IMG/VR virus record: IMGVR_UViG_3300027782_000168
Coordinates: 1 to 38,674 of that record
Length of the DNA: 38,674 bases
Origin: a virus
Direction: 5' to 3' (one strand)
How positions within the stretch are numbered: position 1 is the first letter of the stretch; every line of letters starts with the position of its first letter. The position numbers were made by a program, and so were the translations under genes. The notes beneath the pieces were generated by a model. The model searched no databases, was not told the DNA's origin, and saw only the letters and a list, made by a program, of their open reading frames with translations. Positions 18,464 through 29,300 of the stretch are shown here, piece by piece.

Positions 18464-18688
18464 TTATCCGTTTAATAATTGTTTTACACCTCTAGATGTC
18501 TCAACTCTTACTTTTCTATTAGCGGTAGTTTGATGGCCAGCTCTTTCAATTAAGCCATCTCTTTCTCTAATAGTGTAGCAATCACCTGTGTCTAAATCGC
18601 AAACTTGTTTAGTTCCGTCTCCATTGTCTTCTTGAGAATATCTTACTGATTTTCCAAGATAATTGTCTAATGCTGATTTTAAGTTCAT
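18464..18688 (-). CDS. Small hypothetical protein (74 aa)
   Basis: A short ORF starts at ATG 18688, preceded 13 bases upstream by a late-promoter-like element and coupled to the next gene by 4 bases. The protein begins MNLKSALDNYLGKSVRYSQ, a helical start, then carries two cysteines spaced by seven residues (CDLDTGDCY) followed by TIRERDGLIERAGH, and a basic C-terminus. The compact, charged composition suggests a small folded domain rather than a chance ORF. No family recognised; context suggests a virion or assembly protein. Confidence 0.75.
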   Translation of the reverse strand: MNLKSALDNYLGKSVRYSQEDNGDGTKQVCDLDTGDCYTIRERDGLIERAGHQTTANRKVRVETSRGVKQLLNG

Positions 18689-18701
18689 AAAATTCTTTCT
18701 A

Positions 18702-18709
18702 TATAAATA
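18702..18709 (-). promoter_or_regulatory. Candidate late promoter element before the 74-aa gene
   Basis: The coding strand reads TATTTATATAGAAAGAA, close to identical with the element before the tape measure gene (TATTTATATAGAAACC). It ends 13 bases before ATG 18688. The gap between the 2422-residue gene and this one holds nothing else. Confidence 0.55.
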
Positions 18710-18727
18710 TATGGTTATTGTATTAAA

Positions 18728-21700
18728 TTATCCTATTCTGAATGTCATTGTAAATGGTAACACCACATCTTGTGGATATTTACTTCTATCAACAGGCACC
18801 GCCTTTACTGAAAAAGAAACAATTACGTCGGCATTTTTGTATTCAGTACTATTAATAGTTTCTACTGGTAATCCCAACACATTTATTAAGAAGTCATTTT
18901 GACTAATATTAAATTGGTTGTTTGCAACATAACTAGCACTATTAATTTTTGTTATTGCATTACTTTCTTTCAATGTGATTGTTGAAACTGTATTATTAGA
19001 CCCAACAGAATTTTTAGTTATTTTGTAATTATATTCAGGATATGAATAAATAATCCAATTTCCAACATTATTTGCAACAACTACTTTTAAATCTCCTGTA
19101 TTTGTTATTGTTGATGTTAATGTAACAGGTGATGGATTAGTGTTTATACTTGTTGAAAGTTGAGGTAAAGTTTGTTGTGGGTTATAATTAAACTCAGTCG
19201 CACTTGTTACATCACCATTCTTTGTGTAAACTTTTATTTTAATGTTTTTAGATACTAATGTATCAATCTTTGGGACTATTACATTGATATTTAAATCATC
19301 AATTATTTGAATATTTTTTGGTGGTACTGTAACAGTATCAAAAATTACCTGATAAGTCGTTCCTAAGAAAGCTCCGTTAATTCTTACTATAGTATTATTT
19401 CTACCTGTGTTAGGTGTAAATGTTTTAATAACAGGTGGAAGACAAGTTGGGTCAACTGTTGTTGTTATGTTTAAATTATTTTTTGGAGTAACTTTTCCTG
19501 CGTACGTATCTTTAATTTTTTGTTTTGCATTTTTATCAGCATTTTTAATTATATTAGTTGACTCAACATTAAGACCAGCATCTCCACCCGCCAATTCAAA
19601 TGCCTCTTTGAATCTTGTATCTAATAATGTATATTCAGATAAATGACTATCATAATCAGATTCCTCTACATTTTTCTTTGGCCAGTAACAAACATAATAT
19701 TTTGTAATACCAATTCCATTAGCTCCATCAGTAATACGAGGAACATTTTCTCTTAATCTTGTTGCCATAAAATCAACATACTTATCAACTGACTCAAAAT
19801 TAGCGATAGGTTGTGCCGTTTTAGTAGATAATGTTGAATTAGGGATATTCGCACAAGAACACTTTCCTGCTATAAAATTACCTGATGAAGGCCCATAATC
19901 AGTAGTCAATTCAACTGTTCCATAGTTATAATTATATCCTTCAAATTTGCCTCCTTTACCTCCTTGGAATGTTCTAACATAAGATATCATGAATATCAAT
20001 ATTTGTAATGTTGGCTCATTAGGTAACTTAGTCTTCAACACGTCAGCAAATGCTTTTGATGTTAATGGTGTTGAAATTGTTGTTTCCACATTTGCCCAAG
20101 TTAAATACGGGACTGTTAAATTATTTACACAAGCATTAGATGCTGCCTTAGTATTATCTCCTGATTGAGTTATTTGGGAGGCTTTACCAATTTCAGTAAT
20201 CGCTTTGGCAGTAACATCATCTTTCTTAATTTTAAGAAGAGCCTCAATCTTGGTTAATAAATTTTGATTGATACTTTGTAAGTAATTGTCAATTGCTGGT
20301 AAATCATATATACCTTGTCTAATACCCGTGAAACTTGTTTGAAAACTTCCAGCGTTAATAGTATGACTAACATCTAAAATCATATATGGACCATTGAACA
20401 TAGGTACGTGTCTTAGATTGAAATACATCATTGGTTGAAGTAATGCATTACCTAAACAAGATACTTGGCATTGATAACTTCTTTGTTTGTATAAATTATA
20501 TAAACTAATATTTTGAGTCGCAACTGTTCTACCTGATTCTTGGTTAACCATATTCAACTGAGTTTGAATTGACTCAGAAGTCGCTTTACCACTATCCATA
20601 GACACACTAAATGAGTAGAAAACATTTTGATTTCTAATACCCATATCAACATTAAATCCAACACATCTGTTGGACACCGCCCAATCTTTTTTATTTTGTT
20701 GATTTTCAATTAAAGGATTTTCAGAAGCTCTTCTCATTTCAAATCCATCACTTCTATATTTTGAATTATTTTTTGGTAAGTCTAAATAAGCAGATGGGAG
20801 TCCCGTGTAGAAACAAAGTATTTTTGGACTAGATTTTCTATAATCAACTTCTAAGAATGTTCCCCACATGTTATCTGCAAATTGTAATGAACCTTCAGTA
20901 TTTTGTGATATTGTTGTACCATCAACCTCTTGCACATTATAGAAGTTTACGTACGCAGGTAATGGCATTACGTTAAATTTATTTTGGATTAACATACCAC
21001 TAATTAACGTAAACACACTCATCTCCATATTAAGAGCATTTGTGCTTAACATTCTCTTTAAGTCAAATATATCAAGAATGATGGTATCACCAATATTTCT
21101 TGACGCTCTATCTAAAAATAAAAAATCTTCAAATAACGTTTTGTTTTTAAAGTCAGAACCCGCAATCCATTTGTCGTTTAAAGCCTTGAACACTTCATAG
21201 TTTTCAACCTTACTTTGTTGCCCGTCAATTACACTTTGAATTGTTTTTTCAGGTAATTGTTGTTGATTTGGTAATGCAACCCTAACAGAATTTAATAAAT
21301 CATTTAAAAACACATTCTGTAATTCAGTTGCGGTTTGTAAATAATCTTGAATTTTTGTTTTAAACGAACTTGATGTTATTGTTGGGGTATATAATTTTTG
21401 AGTTGCAAACATTTTGATTAACGGTGCACATATAACGATGTTATTAACACTAAACTTAATGTCATTGTCAATAAAAAAGTCTGTGATGTACGAACCAAAA
21501 TCAGTATAGATTAAATTTTCTATTGTTGAAAATCCAATTTCTGTTTCTAACGTAGTCCACTCTAATGGATATTGAACTCTTGATTGTTCTAAAGTAATCC
21601 CACCTTTATTAGATGGTAAAGAATTTATAACATATGGGTCAAAATTTATCGGGTCAGTTACAATTGGTGTAGACTTATACGATATAAAAGAATCAAAAGT

Positions 21701-24700
21701 TCTTCTCTTATAATTTGCAGGGTTACCATATTTCAATATCACATCATATTCTAAAAATGCTCTGATGTAGGATTGAAACGATAATTGTTGAGTATCACCA
21801 ACACTTGTAAAATAACTTGCAGTTGTTTGAGTACTTTGGTCACTTGTAACTGTCATTAACTGTCTAAACAAATATTGGAAGTTTTTGAAAATTGCATTTG
21901 TATCAACAGGTGAAACATCTAACGGTACTGTCACTTGAGGCCCTAAATCGATATCCGCAACTGGCTTACAAAAATTTAAAAATTCTTGTTCAAATTGGTC
22001 CAAAATACTCTTGTCAAAAACAGAAAAAATTTCATCTATCTTTGAATATTCATCTACACTTAATAAACTAAACGGAGCTTGTTCATTTGTTTCCGTTAAT
22101 ATTTTATTCATGTAAGAATTTGGTTGTGGTTTTACAATTTGTGTATTGTCAAAATAACCATAGTTTGGAGTATCCCACAATAATCTAACAGAACCACTAT
22201 ACATTGATTGGTTATTAGTTAAATTTACGACTGTCTCTCCGTTACTAATACAAGCCGCTTTAGTTTGATTTAGTTCATTTCCAAATGATGGTACAATAAA
22301 ATAATCGTAACTTGTCGTATTTTGTGATGGGTTACAATTAACCGTGTTATTTTCAATAACAATGTCAGGTAAAACTACAGACCAAGTTTGAAGTGTAAGT
22401 GTTTTACCGTTTTGTGTAGTCGCAATATTTGAATCTTTGAAATTAAATATTTTCATCCCACCGTTTATACTATTCTGTATTTCTTCGTCACTATACGTTT
22501 GATACAAATCATATCCTGTATAAAAAACATTGAAGTCATTTATAGTTTTTGGATAGAAACCTGTTTGAATTTTAATGTTACCTTTACTATCGTCTTGTAA
22601 AGTAATTGATTGTTTTTCTCCTTCAAATTCAAAGTTATAAGTCTTAGTTACCGCACTTAATATAGGGTCAAAGTTTTCTCTATAATCGTAATCAGTCCAA
22701 GCAGTATCTAATATGTCAACATTACTTTGTTTGTAAGTTTTATATCTATACCAAACAGACCCTAACTTCAATACCCAAGCATAAGGCATTTTATGTAATG
22801 CACCAAATTTTTTGAAACAGGACGCAATATAATCTAACTCAGTGGTTACTCCTTGAGTCTTATATCTTTCTCTAAGATTTGCTAAAGGTAACGAATTGAT
22901 GAATAAGTAAGCGGCTTGAATGTATGGATATTTGTCTTTTTTTCTCCAATTGTAAACACCATTTTGAATAGCGTTAATAAAATATGGTGTATTTAAAATT
23001 GTTGTCGTAGTTTGCGTTGGCATACTATTGACAGGTGAAATATAATTCACATAACCTTCTGTTGCAACTAATAGTGAATCTGAATTCTGAGGGTTCAATA
23101 TTCTTCCATCATAAAAACTTTTCAATCCAACACTCTTGGCGCTAGTAAATGGTACTACATCTATCAAGTAAGAAAAGTTCGTTACAGGTCTATTTGTTTT
23201 TGTATCATTGATACTTGTAAAATTTGAGATAACATTTCTCTCCTCATAAACATTTAATACTTTTGTTGTATTATATACTGAATTATCTACACTATTAACC
23301 GCAGAACTCATATTCTCACTTACCCACTTTGGGTTCGTGAATGGATAAATATCAATAACTAATGGAGTATTTGATGCATTTGCAACTAATTGTTTCAATC
23401 CTGGCGAAACTGGTGAATTTTCAGGATTCTTACCCAAATCAAATAAACTTAAAATATTAAATGAACTCTCTGTAAGAGTCTTAATATATGGTGTTACAAA
23501 GAAATCTCTGATATATTCTTGATAAGATTTTCCCGTTCCTTGATTTGAAATGTTCTCTAAAAAAGTTTGATAGTTTGATGCGGTTAAATTATAATTTTTA
23601 AGTTTCAAACTAATATATGGAGAACTAATTCCTACACCATTAACTATATTATTAGTTTCAACTTCATTATTTAACTTTATTAATTCACCAAGTTGGTTTT
23701 GATTTGCCCTTAAAAATCCTGAATAGTGAGTTGTTAAAAATTGTCTTTCCCATATTTCATAAAAGAACTTAATTTCTTCTTTGTTCAAATAGGCAAGACT
23801 TGATGACGGATATTCAATCGCGTTAATATTAATAATTTTTGTCGTTGATTCTGTATCTGTTGGGGGTTGTACTATAGGAGGATTAAATTTTTGTGTTAAT
23901 CCTCTCATATACTCTTCAACAAATTCAACCTCAGGCCATTTATCATAAAGATATCCTTTAGTTAAATTTACAACTGAAGGGTCTGCAAGATATTTTAATT
24001 GAAATCTACCTTTTTTATCATCAGGTGTTTCAACAAAAAATTGTGGCCAAGGGTAAACAGGTATTTGAGATGTTGATAATCCTTGATTTTGGTTAGATGT
24101 TTGTACTGTGATATTCACTTTATTTTGAGTATCCGTTCCAGGTGCCGAAGACAAATCATTAAGAATTGCAGCTTTTCTAATAGGGTCATATTTTACATTC
24201 CATGCATTTGTATGAACATCATCTAACAATCTAATAAATCCTTCAGCGTTTGCCATAATAACAGCACACATATTTCTTACCGAAGGTTTGAATCCAATAC
24301 CTGTTGCCTGACTTTCAATTTTTGCTGCCAATTCCGCAGATAATTTTGTTTCTTGAGCCGAAAGTTTTTGATTAGCTTCAGTATTCATCTGATTAATAGT
24401 GTTAATAAATCTATTAACACCTTCAAAAATAAATACAGGAGGAAGTACTACATCAATATTTGCGGATTTATTATTTGTACCTTGACTCGTTTCAAAATAA
24501 GGTTTTAATGAATTTTGAACACTAGCTATCAAGGTAAAAATTTCATTGTCTGTAGGAGTTTTTACTCCAGTTCGTTCTATTGTAGTTTTCGCCCAATTAA
24601 TATTACTTATAACAAATGGTACTTCTAACATTTTATAAGTTATTGGATTCTTAATTGGTAAGTTTCCTTTAACACCTAACGTTTTATTTTGTGCCAATAA

Positions 24701-25996
24701 ATTATTAAACTCTATTATATATTTTTTTAATTGTTCAATCGCAGCAGATTGTGCCATTGGATTGTTAAAACTTTCTTTGAAAGTATAAACATTCTCCCCC
24801 TTAATTGTTATTAACGGTTTAGGATTTAAGTATTGATTGAACCATGAACCTTCCGCACCTCTTACTTTTTCAAAATAAGCAGTAAGTACCTCTTTATATG
24901 TTCTTATATTAGTTAATGATTCAACATTAACTTTATTATATGAATCTACGATATTTTGTTCAAACCTCTCCAATTTGTTAATTAATTGTGCAAGGGTTAT
25001 TTCAGGGAAATTTGTAGGTAATAACCCTTTGGCTTTATACTCACTATAAACTTCAACTATTTTTTGATATCCCTTTTCTGTAACCATTTGAGTTACAACA
25101 TTATCAGGACTTATAGTTGATTCTCTTGAAATTGCGCCAGTTTGTGATGCAGATGCTCTTGTGTTTTTATCTGCGGGTTCAGGAGACGTACCTGATTTAC
25201 TAATATTAAAAACATTAGAATACATGTGAGGTGCTGCTAACAAACTACCAACAGATATCTCATTTAAGATATTAAATTTAAAACCAACAAATTCTAATTT
25301 AACCGTATAGTTTCCACTATACGAATTAAAACTAGCGCTAAAAGTTTTAAGATTTAATTGATATCTAATTGCTTGTCCATAATAACCTTTTAAAGTTAAA
25401 TAGAATGGTGGATATGGTAAGTTGAAGAACGCGGCATATGGAGAGTTGTCTCCTAATTGAAATAAAGCTCTTCCTTGAATATCTTCTAACACCATACTAA
25501 CACTTGGTGTGAATGAAGTATTTGTTCTAACTTGAATTGATGTAATCCCTAATAAACCATTATCTGTGGCCTTTTCACCTGGTGATGCAATATATGTTTT
25601 TTGATATGGTGTATCACCTTGAGGTTCAATCAATTCTTGTTTGATTTGATTTTGACCCGACATGTTTTTGGCATTTTTACCTGTTAACTCATCATAATAT
25701 CCAGTAGTTAATGCAGTACCTTCGGTCGGTCTTAAAAAATTCATACTAGCAACCGATATTGTTCTTATGTTGTCGTTGTTGTTAGATGGTGTAATCCCAA
25801 CGGCCAATTTAGTTCTAGGAATAATTTCTGCCTCAAGGTTTGCATACATTACTAAACTCTCGTGGTCAACTAATCTTTCTCTGATATTACCAAAGGCATC
25901 AATAGTCTTATTAGGGTCAACTACAATAATGTTATTGTAATCAAACTCTACTAAAATATTTCCACTCTTGTCACCCTGTACAACACTACCTGCCAT
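18728..25996 (-). CDS. Giant baseplate hub-like protein with IPT/TIG domain (2422 aa)
   Basis: The ORF starts at ATG 25996, overlapping the gp53-like gene by 11 bases. Residues about 165-255 form a tail-type domain (DIQGRALFQLGDNSPYAAFF, then LTLKGYYGQAIRYQL). Residues about 1670-1895 look like the end of a hub/late-control (gp27/gpD) protein: YNLYKQRSYQCQVSCLGNAL, MMYFNLRHVPMFNGPYMILD, then TSFTGIRQG, meaning a beta-barrel closing motif. Residues about 1980-2130 hold a compact segment with GGKFEGYNYNYGTVELTTDYG and FESVDKYVDFMATRL that recalls muramidase/glucosaminidase folds. Residues about 2185-2275 are an IPT/TIG Ig-like domain (PPVIKTFTPNTGRNNTIVRI ... GAFLG). T4 gp27 is only 391 residues, so this would be a multidomain hub perhaps combining gp27 and gp5 duties. 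Hub assignment is moderately supported; the hydrolase is a guess. Confidence 0.85.
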   Translation of the reverse strand: MAGSVVQGDKSGNILVEFDYNNIIVVDPNKTIDAFGNIRERLVDHESLVMYANLEAEIIPRTKLAVGITPSNNNDNIRTISVASMNFLRPTEGTALTTGYYDELTGKNAKNMSGQNQIKQELIEPQGDTPYQKTYIASPGEKATDNGLLGITSIQVRTNTSFTPSVSMVLEDIQGRALFQLGDNSPYAAFFNLPYPPFYLTLKGYYGQAIRYQLNLKTFSASFNSYSGNYTVKLEFVGFKFNILNEISVGSLLAAPHMYSNVFNISKSGTSPEPADKNTRASASQTGAISRESTISPDNVVTQMVTEKGYQKIVEVYSEYKAKGLLPTNFPEITLAQLINKLERFEQNIVDSYNKVNVESLTNIRTYKEVLTAYFEKVRGAEGSWFNQYLNPKPLITIKGENVYTFKESFNNPMAQSAAIEQLKKYIIEFNNLLAQNKTLGVKGNLPIKNPITYKMLEVPFVISNINWAKTTIERTGVKTPTDNEIFTLIASVQNSLKPYFETSQGTNNKSANIDVVLPPVFIFEGVNRFINTINQMNTEANQKLSAQETKLSAELAAKIESQATGIGFKPSVRNMCAVIMANAEGFIRLLDDVHTNAWNVKYDPIRKAAILNDLSSAPGTDTQNKVNITVQTSNQNQGLSTSQIPVYPWPQFFVETPDDKKGRFQLKYLADPSVVNLTKGYLYDKWPEVEFVEEYMRGLTQKFNPPIVQPPTDTESTTKIININAIEYPSSSLAYLNKEEIKFFYEIWERQFLTTHYSGFLRANQNQLGELIKLNNEVETNNIVNGVGISSPYISLKLKNYNLTASNYQTFLENISNQGTGKSYQEYIRDFFVTPYIKTLTESSFNILSLFDLGKNPENSPVSPGLKQLVANASNTPLVIDIYPFTNPKWVSENMSSAVNSVDNSVYNTTKVLNVYEERNVISNFTSINDTKTNRPVTNFSYLIDVVPFTSAKSVGLKSFYDGRILNPQNSDSLLVATEGYVNYISPVNSMPTQTTTTILNTPYFINAIQNGVYNWRKKDKYPYIQAAYLFINSLPLANLRERYKTQGVTTELDYIASCFKKFGALHKMPYAWVLKLGSVWYRYKTYKQSNVDILDTAWTDYDYRENFDPILSAVTKTYNFEFEGEKQSITLQDDSKGNIKIQTGFYPKTINDFNVFYTGYDLYQTYSDEEIQNSINGGMKIFNFKDSNIATTQNGKTLTLQTWSVVLPDIVIENNTVNCNPSQNTTSYDYFIVPSFGNELNQTKAACISNGETVVNLTNNQSMYSGSVRLLWDTPNYGYFDNTQIVKPQPNSYMNKILTETNEQAPFSLLSVDEYSKIDEIFSVFDKSILDQFEQEFLNFCKPVADIDLGPQVTVPLDVSPVDTNAIFKNFQYLFRQLMTVTSDQSTQTTASYFTSVGDTQQLSFQSYIRAFLEYDVILKYGNPANYKRRTFDSFISYKSTPIVTDPINFDPYVINSLPSNKGGITLEQSRVQYPLEWTTLETEIGFSTIENLIYTDFGSYITDFFIDNDIKFSVNNIVICAPLIKMFATQKLYTPTITSSSFKTKIQDYLQTATELQNVFLNDLLNSVRVALPNQQQLPEKTIQSVIDGQQSKVENYEVFKALNDKWIAGSDFKNKTLFEDFLFLDRASRNIGDTIILDIFDLKRMLSTNALNMEMSVFTLISGMLIQNKFNVMPLPAYVNFYNVQEVDGTTISQNTEGSLQFADNMWGTFLEVDYRKSSPKILCFYTGLPSAYLDLPKNNSKYRSDGFEMRRASENPLIENQQNKKDWAVSNRCVGFNVDMGIRNQNVFYSFSVSMDSGKATSESIQTQLNMVNQESGRTVATQNISLYNLYKQRSYQCQVSCLGNALLQPMMYFNLRHVPMFNGPYMILDVSHTINAGSFQTSFTGIRQGIYDLPAIDNYLQSINQNLLTKIEALLKIKKDDVTAKAITEIGKASQITQSGDNTKAASNACVNNLTVPYLTWANVETTISTPLTSKAFADVLKTKLPNEPTLQILIFMISYVRTFQGGKGGKFEGYNYNYGTVELTTDYGPSSGNFIAGKCSCANIPNSTLSTKTAQPIANFESVDKYVDFMATRLRENVPRITDGANGIGITKYYVCYWPKKNVEESDYDSHLSEYTLLDTRFKEAFELAGGDAGLNVESTNIIKNADKNAKQKIKDTYAGKVTPKNNLNITTTVDPTCLPPVIKTFTPNTGRNNTIVRINGAFLGTTYQVIFDTVTVPPKNIQIIDDLNINVIVPKIDTLVSKNIKIKVYTKNGDVTSATEFNYNPQQTLPQLSTSINTNPSPVTLTSTITNTGDLKVVVANNVGNWIIYSYPEYNYKITKNSVGSNNTVSTITLKESNAITKINSASYVANNQFNISQNDFLINVLGLPVETINSTEYKNADVIVSFSVKAVPVDRSKYPQDVVLPFTMTFRIG

Positions 25997-26309
25997 AATA
26001 ATAAAAATAATTTGCTAAAGCCGCTTTATAATCTTGTAATGATGGTAGTAATGGATATGGAATAATCAATACCGCACCATCATATATATTATTTTCTAAT
26101 CCTCCGAATTGAGGATTTGCTTGCAAAATTAACCATCCAAAATATGGTGAGTTATAATACTCTTGAGAAACAACGTCCAATCTACTTCTCGCTGTTTTAT
26201 AAATGTAAGATTTGTCAGTTGTTTTTTGAGGCAACTGAACAAATGGCACAACGGTTTGTTCACCATTAATTAAAAAATCACTATATCTGTTATAATATTG
26301 GTATGCCAT
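25986..26309 (-). CDS. 53: gp53 / tail-protein-X (LysM)-like baseplate protein
   Basis: The 107-residue protein has the pattern of gp53/gpX-type proteins: a short arm, then YIYKTARSRLDVVSQEYYNS, PYFGWLILQANPQFGGLEN and IYDGAVLIIPYP, i.e. the LysM-like 'x-D-x-IS-x-x-YG-x-P-x-x-W-x-I-x-x-AN ... G-x-x-L-x-IP' fold. T4 gp53 has 196 residues; this is the LysM-like core with little extension. In T4 it joins gp6 and gp25 in the inner baseplate. It is translationally coupled on both sides: TAATG with the 1653-residue gene, and an 11-base overlap with the hub-like gene. A P2 gpX analogue is the alternative reading. Confidence 0.75.
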   Translation of the reverse strand: MAYQYYNRYSDFLINGEQTVVPFVQLPQKTTDKSYIYKTARSRLDVVSQEYYNSPYFGWLILQANPQFGGLENNIYDGAVLIIPYPLLPSLQDYKAALANYFYYYGR

Positions 26310-29300
26310 TAGTTTAATTTAACTTTACTTATATAAGCGGTACTTCCACCCAACAAATCGTTCCATGTACTTGTTGATGAGTTAATATTTGTTGTTGCAC
26401 CTAATGACTGTATCAATTGTGCTTGGTAATTTTTATTTGCACTTTCTCCTATAGTATAGGATAAAACTCTTGGTTTAGAAGGGAAAGGTGTGAATTTGAT
26501 AAAGTTTTTTAAATTATCTCTTTCCATACTATCTATATATGCAATAGTGATATTATTCTCACTTATAAATAATGGTCTTGCAATTTTTACCCAATAATTG
26601 TCAAATAAAGTTGAAATCCCTTCGCCGACTCTACTGTTATCAATATTGTTTTTATCACTTATAATATTACCTATTATTGTATTTTTAAATGTTTCATATT
26701 TCTTAATATCTACAACATCATCGGATAATATCATATATTCTCTTTTAAATGAAAGATTATCAAAATTACTATCAAGACTAAATGGTTGAAATACTTGGCT
26801 CATTAAAGTACTATAATCTGTTTTTTCACCCGCATCACCATAGAAAAAATATCCTTTATAAGAGGTACCATTATATGTAAATGTATTTCCAATGGAACAC
26901 ATGTCATCAAAAGCGGTTAACCCTTCTTGAATTTTATCAATATCTGCACCCATTTCATTCAAAGTATTTAAGTAAGTTTTATCAAATACTCCGTTAGTAC
27001 CAGTAATATCATATACAATTGTATTTGCATTTGGAACTTGTAAACCATCAGTACCTAAATTTGCAACTGCATCATAAGATATTGTATTAGCTCTACTAAT
27101 ATATTGTAAATAATTTTGTTCAGCGTTAACAGTACTTTGAATTACTTGTGTAATCGCATTTGGAAACGTACCTCTTTTATTTTTTACAAAATTCAAATAA
27201 TTTTCTTTTATAGTTCTTATTGTTTTTATTGATAAATTTAAAGTTGGGTCAGAAATATAACTCATAAATTTATCTTGATTTGAATTTGTTGCGGTAATGT
27301 TATCAGCAAAATTACCAAAAACAATATTCAAATTTTGTTCAATGTTAATTGGTTTTCCAAATAAAATAGTTTCTTTATCGTTGGATTTAAATTGACCTTT
27401 TTGATAATTTCTTTGGACTGTCCATAATTGTCGTACTCCATTATTATACTGTCTTGTCACCTCTCTATTTTTATTGACTATATTTGTAAAATAATTTTGA
27501 GTTTCTGATAAAAACTTATCCATGAATGAAGTATACGAAATAGTACCTGTTTCACCTGCGGTTGTTATTCTGTCACCAGTAATAGTTCCAATAGTATTAT
27601 TATTAGATAAACTATTATTGACATCCGCTTGGTTAATTGTTGGTGGCGCAGGACTACCAATAGATGCCAAAAAGTCTTTATCAATAACTTTATAACTTTG
27701 GTCGGTTACATCAGCTCTTTCGTCCCACATTTCCGTATTACCGTAATAATTGAATGTTAATGCATTTTGTAACTTGTCAACAGATTCTTTTAAACCACTT
27801 CCGCCCACAAAGTGAAAATTCATTGTAATGTTAGCAATCATTGGTTGTACACCAATACCTTCAGGATTAATATCTAAATTTTCATAAGTAATACTTAAGC
27901 TTGTTGGTATAATTTTTGTGTTATAAAAGTCACCAACTCTTAATATTAATACTGGTGGTGCACCAAATGCTGTGTTAGTTGCATTATTATATTCTAATAC
28001 ATCTTTACCACCTACAGATTTAATTGTAGGTATAGTATCGCCAGGCCTCATACATTGTTGTAAGAATGTTAATCTACTATTTAAACCTTCAGGAGTTGTT
28101 GAATGAAACGCTGGTTGAAAAAACTTTAATTTTTCTTTTAAGTTATCATAAACCATAGGAGTTTCTTCCTTAATAGTTTCAAAGTAATCACATTCAGAGA
28201 TAAGAGCTCTAACTATTTTTTTAGTTATATTATCTTTCTGAACATATTTTTCTTCAATCACAGGTACCACTTCTGTTTTTGTTACAACATTTCCAGTAAC
28301 AACTGTAGTTTTTTGTGGTTGTGGTTGTGGAATTGGTTCTTGAATTGTTGATTTAATACTTGAAATATAAGCTCTTCTACAAGCCATTGCCTTGGTAGTA
28401 TAAATCGCCTTTTTTTGTGCTTGATTATCTTGGTCACCATCAGTACATGATACTGATATATTAGGAACAAATAGTTTATTTTTAGCATCATACACTAATA
28501 CTTCAGCTCTTTCACCCAAAGCTTTTCCAGCATTTACTAATAATCTAGTACCTAACCATTTTTGTAATTTTGGACTACTTTTAAAATATGAAATAGCAGA
28601 CTCAATTCTTCTCGCAGATAATTTATCATTGTAAGTAACTGAAGCCAAAGCTGAAGCAGTACCATTAATAACTATTGAAATAGTTCCTTCAGTACTATTA
28701 CTTAATTGTTTTTCAATTAATGCAATAAGTTCATCAATTTTTGTTTTATTTGGAGTAACAACATTATCAAAAAATGATGTTGTTTGTTCAGCAGTAGATG
28801 GTGATATTCTCCTATAATCATCTTTTTGCCCAATATAATTTGTATATGTTGTTTGATAAGTTACTGTAGTAGGGCTTGGAACGTCATTGTTAAAATAAAA
28901 TCCATAATTTATAAATTTTTGAAGTTCACTATTAGAGGTATTTCCTCCAGTTGCTTGTGATACCTGAGGAATTGTAGCAACAGTGCTAACTGCATATTGT
29001 AATTCTTCTTTAGTTAATTCTTTAGAAGTAATGGCTTGTTGAATTTGGAATAAGTCATTTGGATTAATAGTGTAATATTTCTTAGCTAATTCATATAAGT
29101 CATATTTTCTACATCCAGCAAAGAATGATTCAATAATACTATCAATTCTAGTTTTATTAGTTTCTTTACTTAATACTTTATTTGCAATAACGTTTAATAC
29201 TGATGGATGGTCAACTATAATTTTCCAAGATAAACTTCCACCTCGATTTGTGCTGGCATAAGTATAAATTGGCTCAGGTCTTCCAATAAAATCGTTCGGT

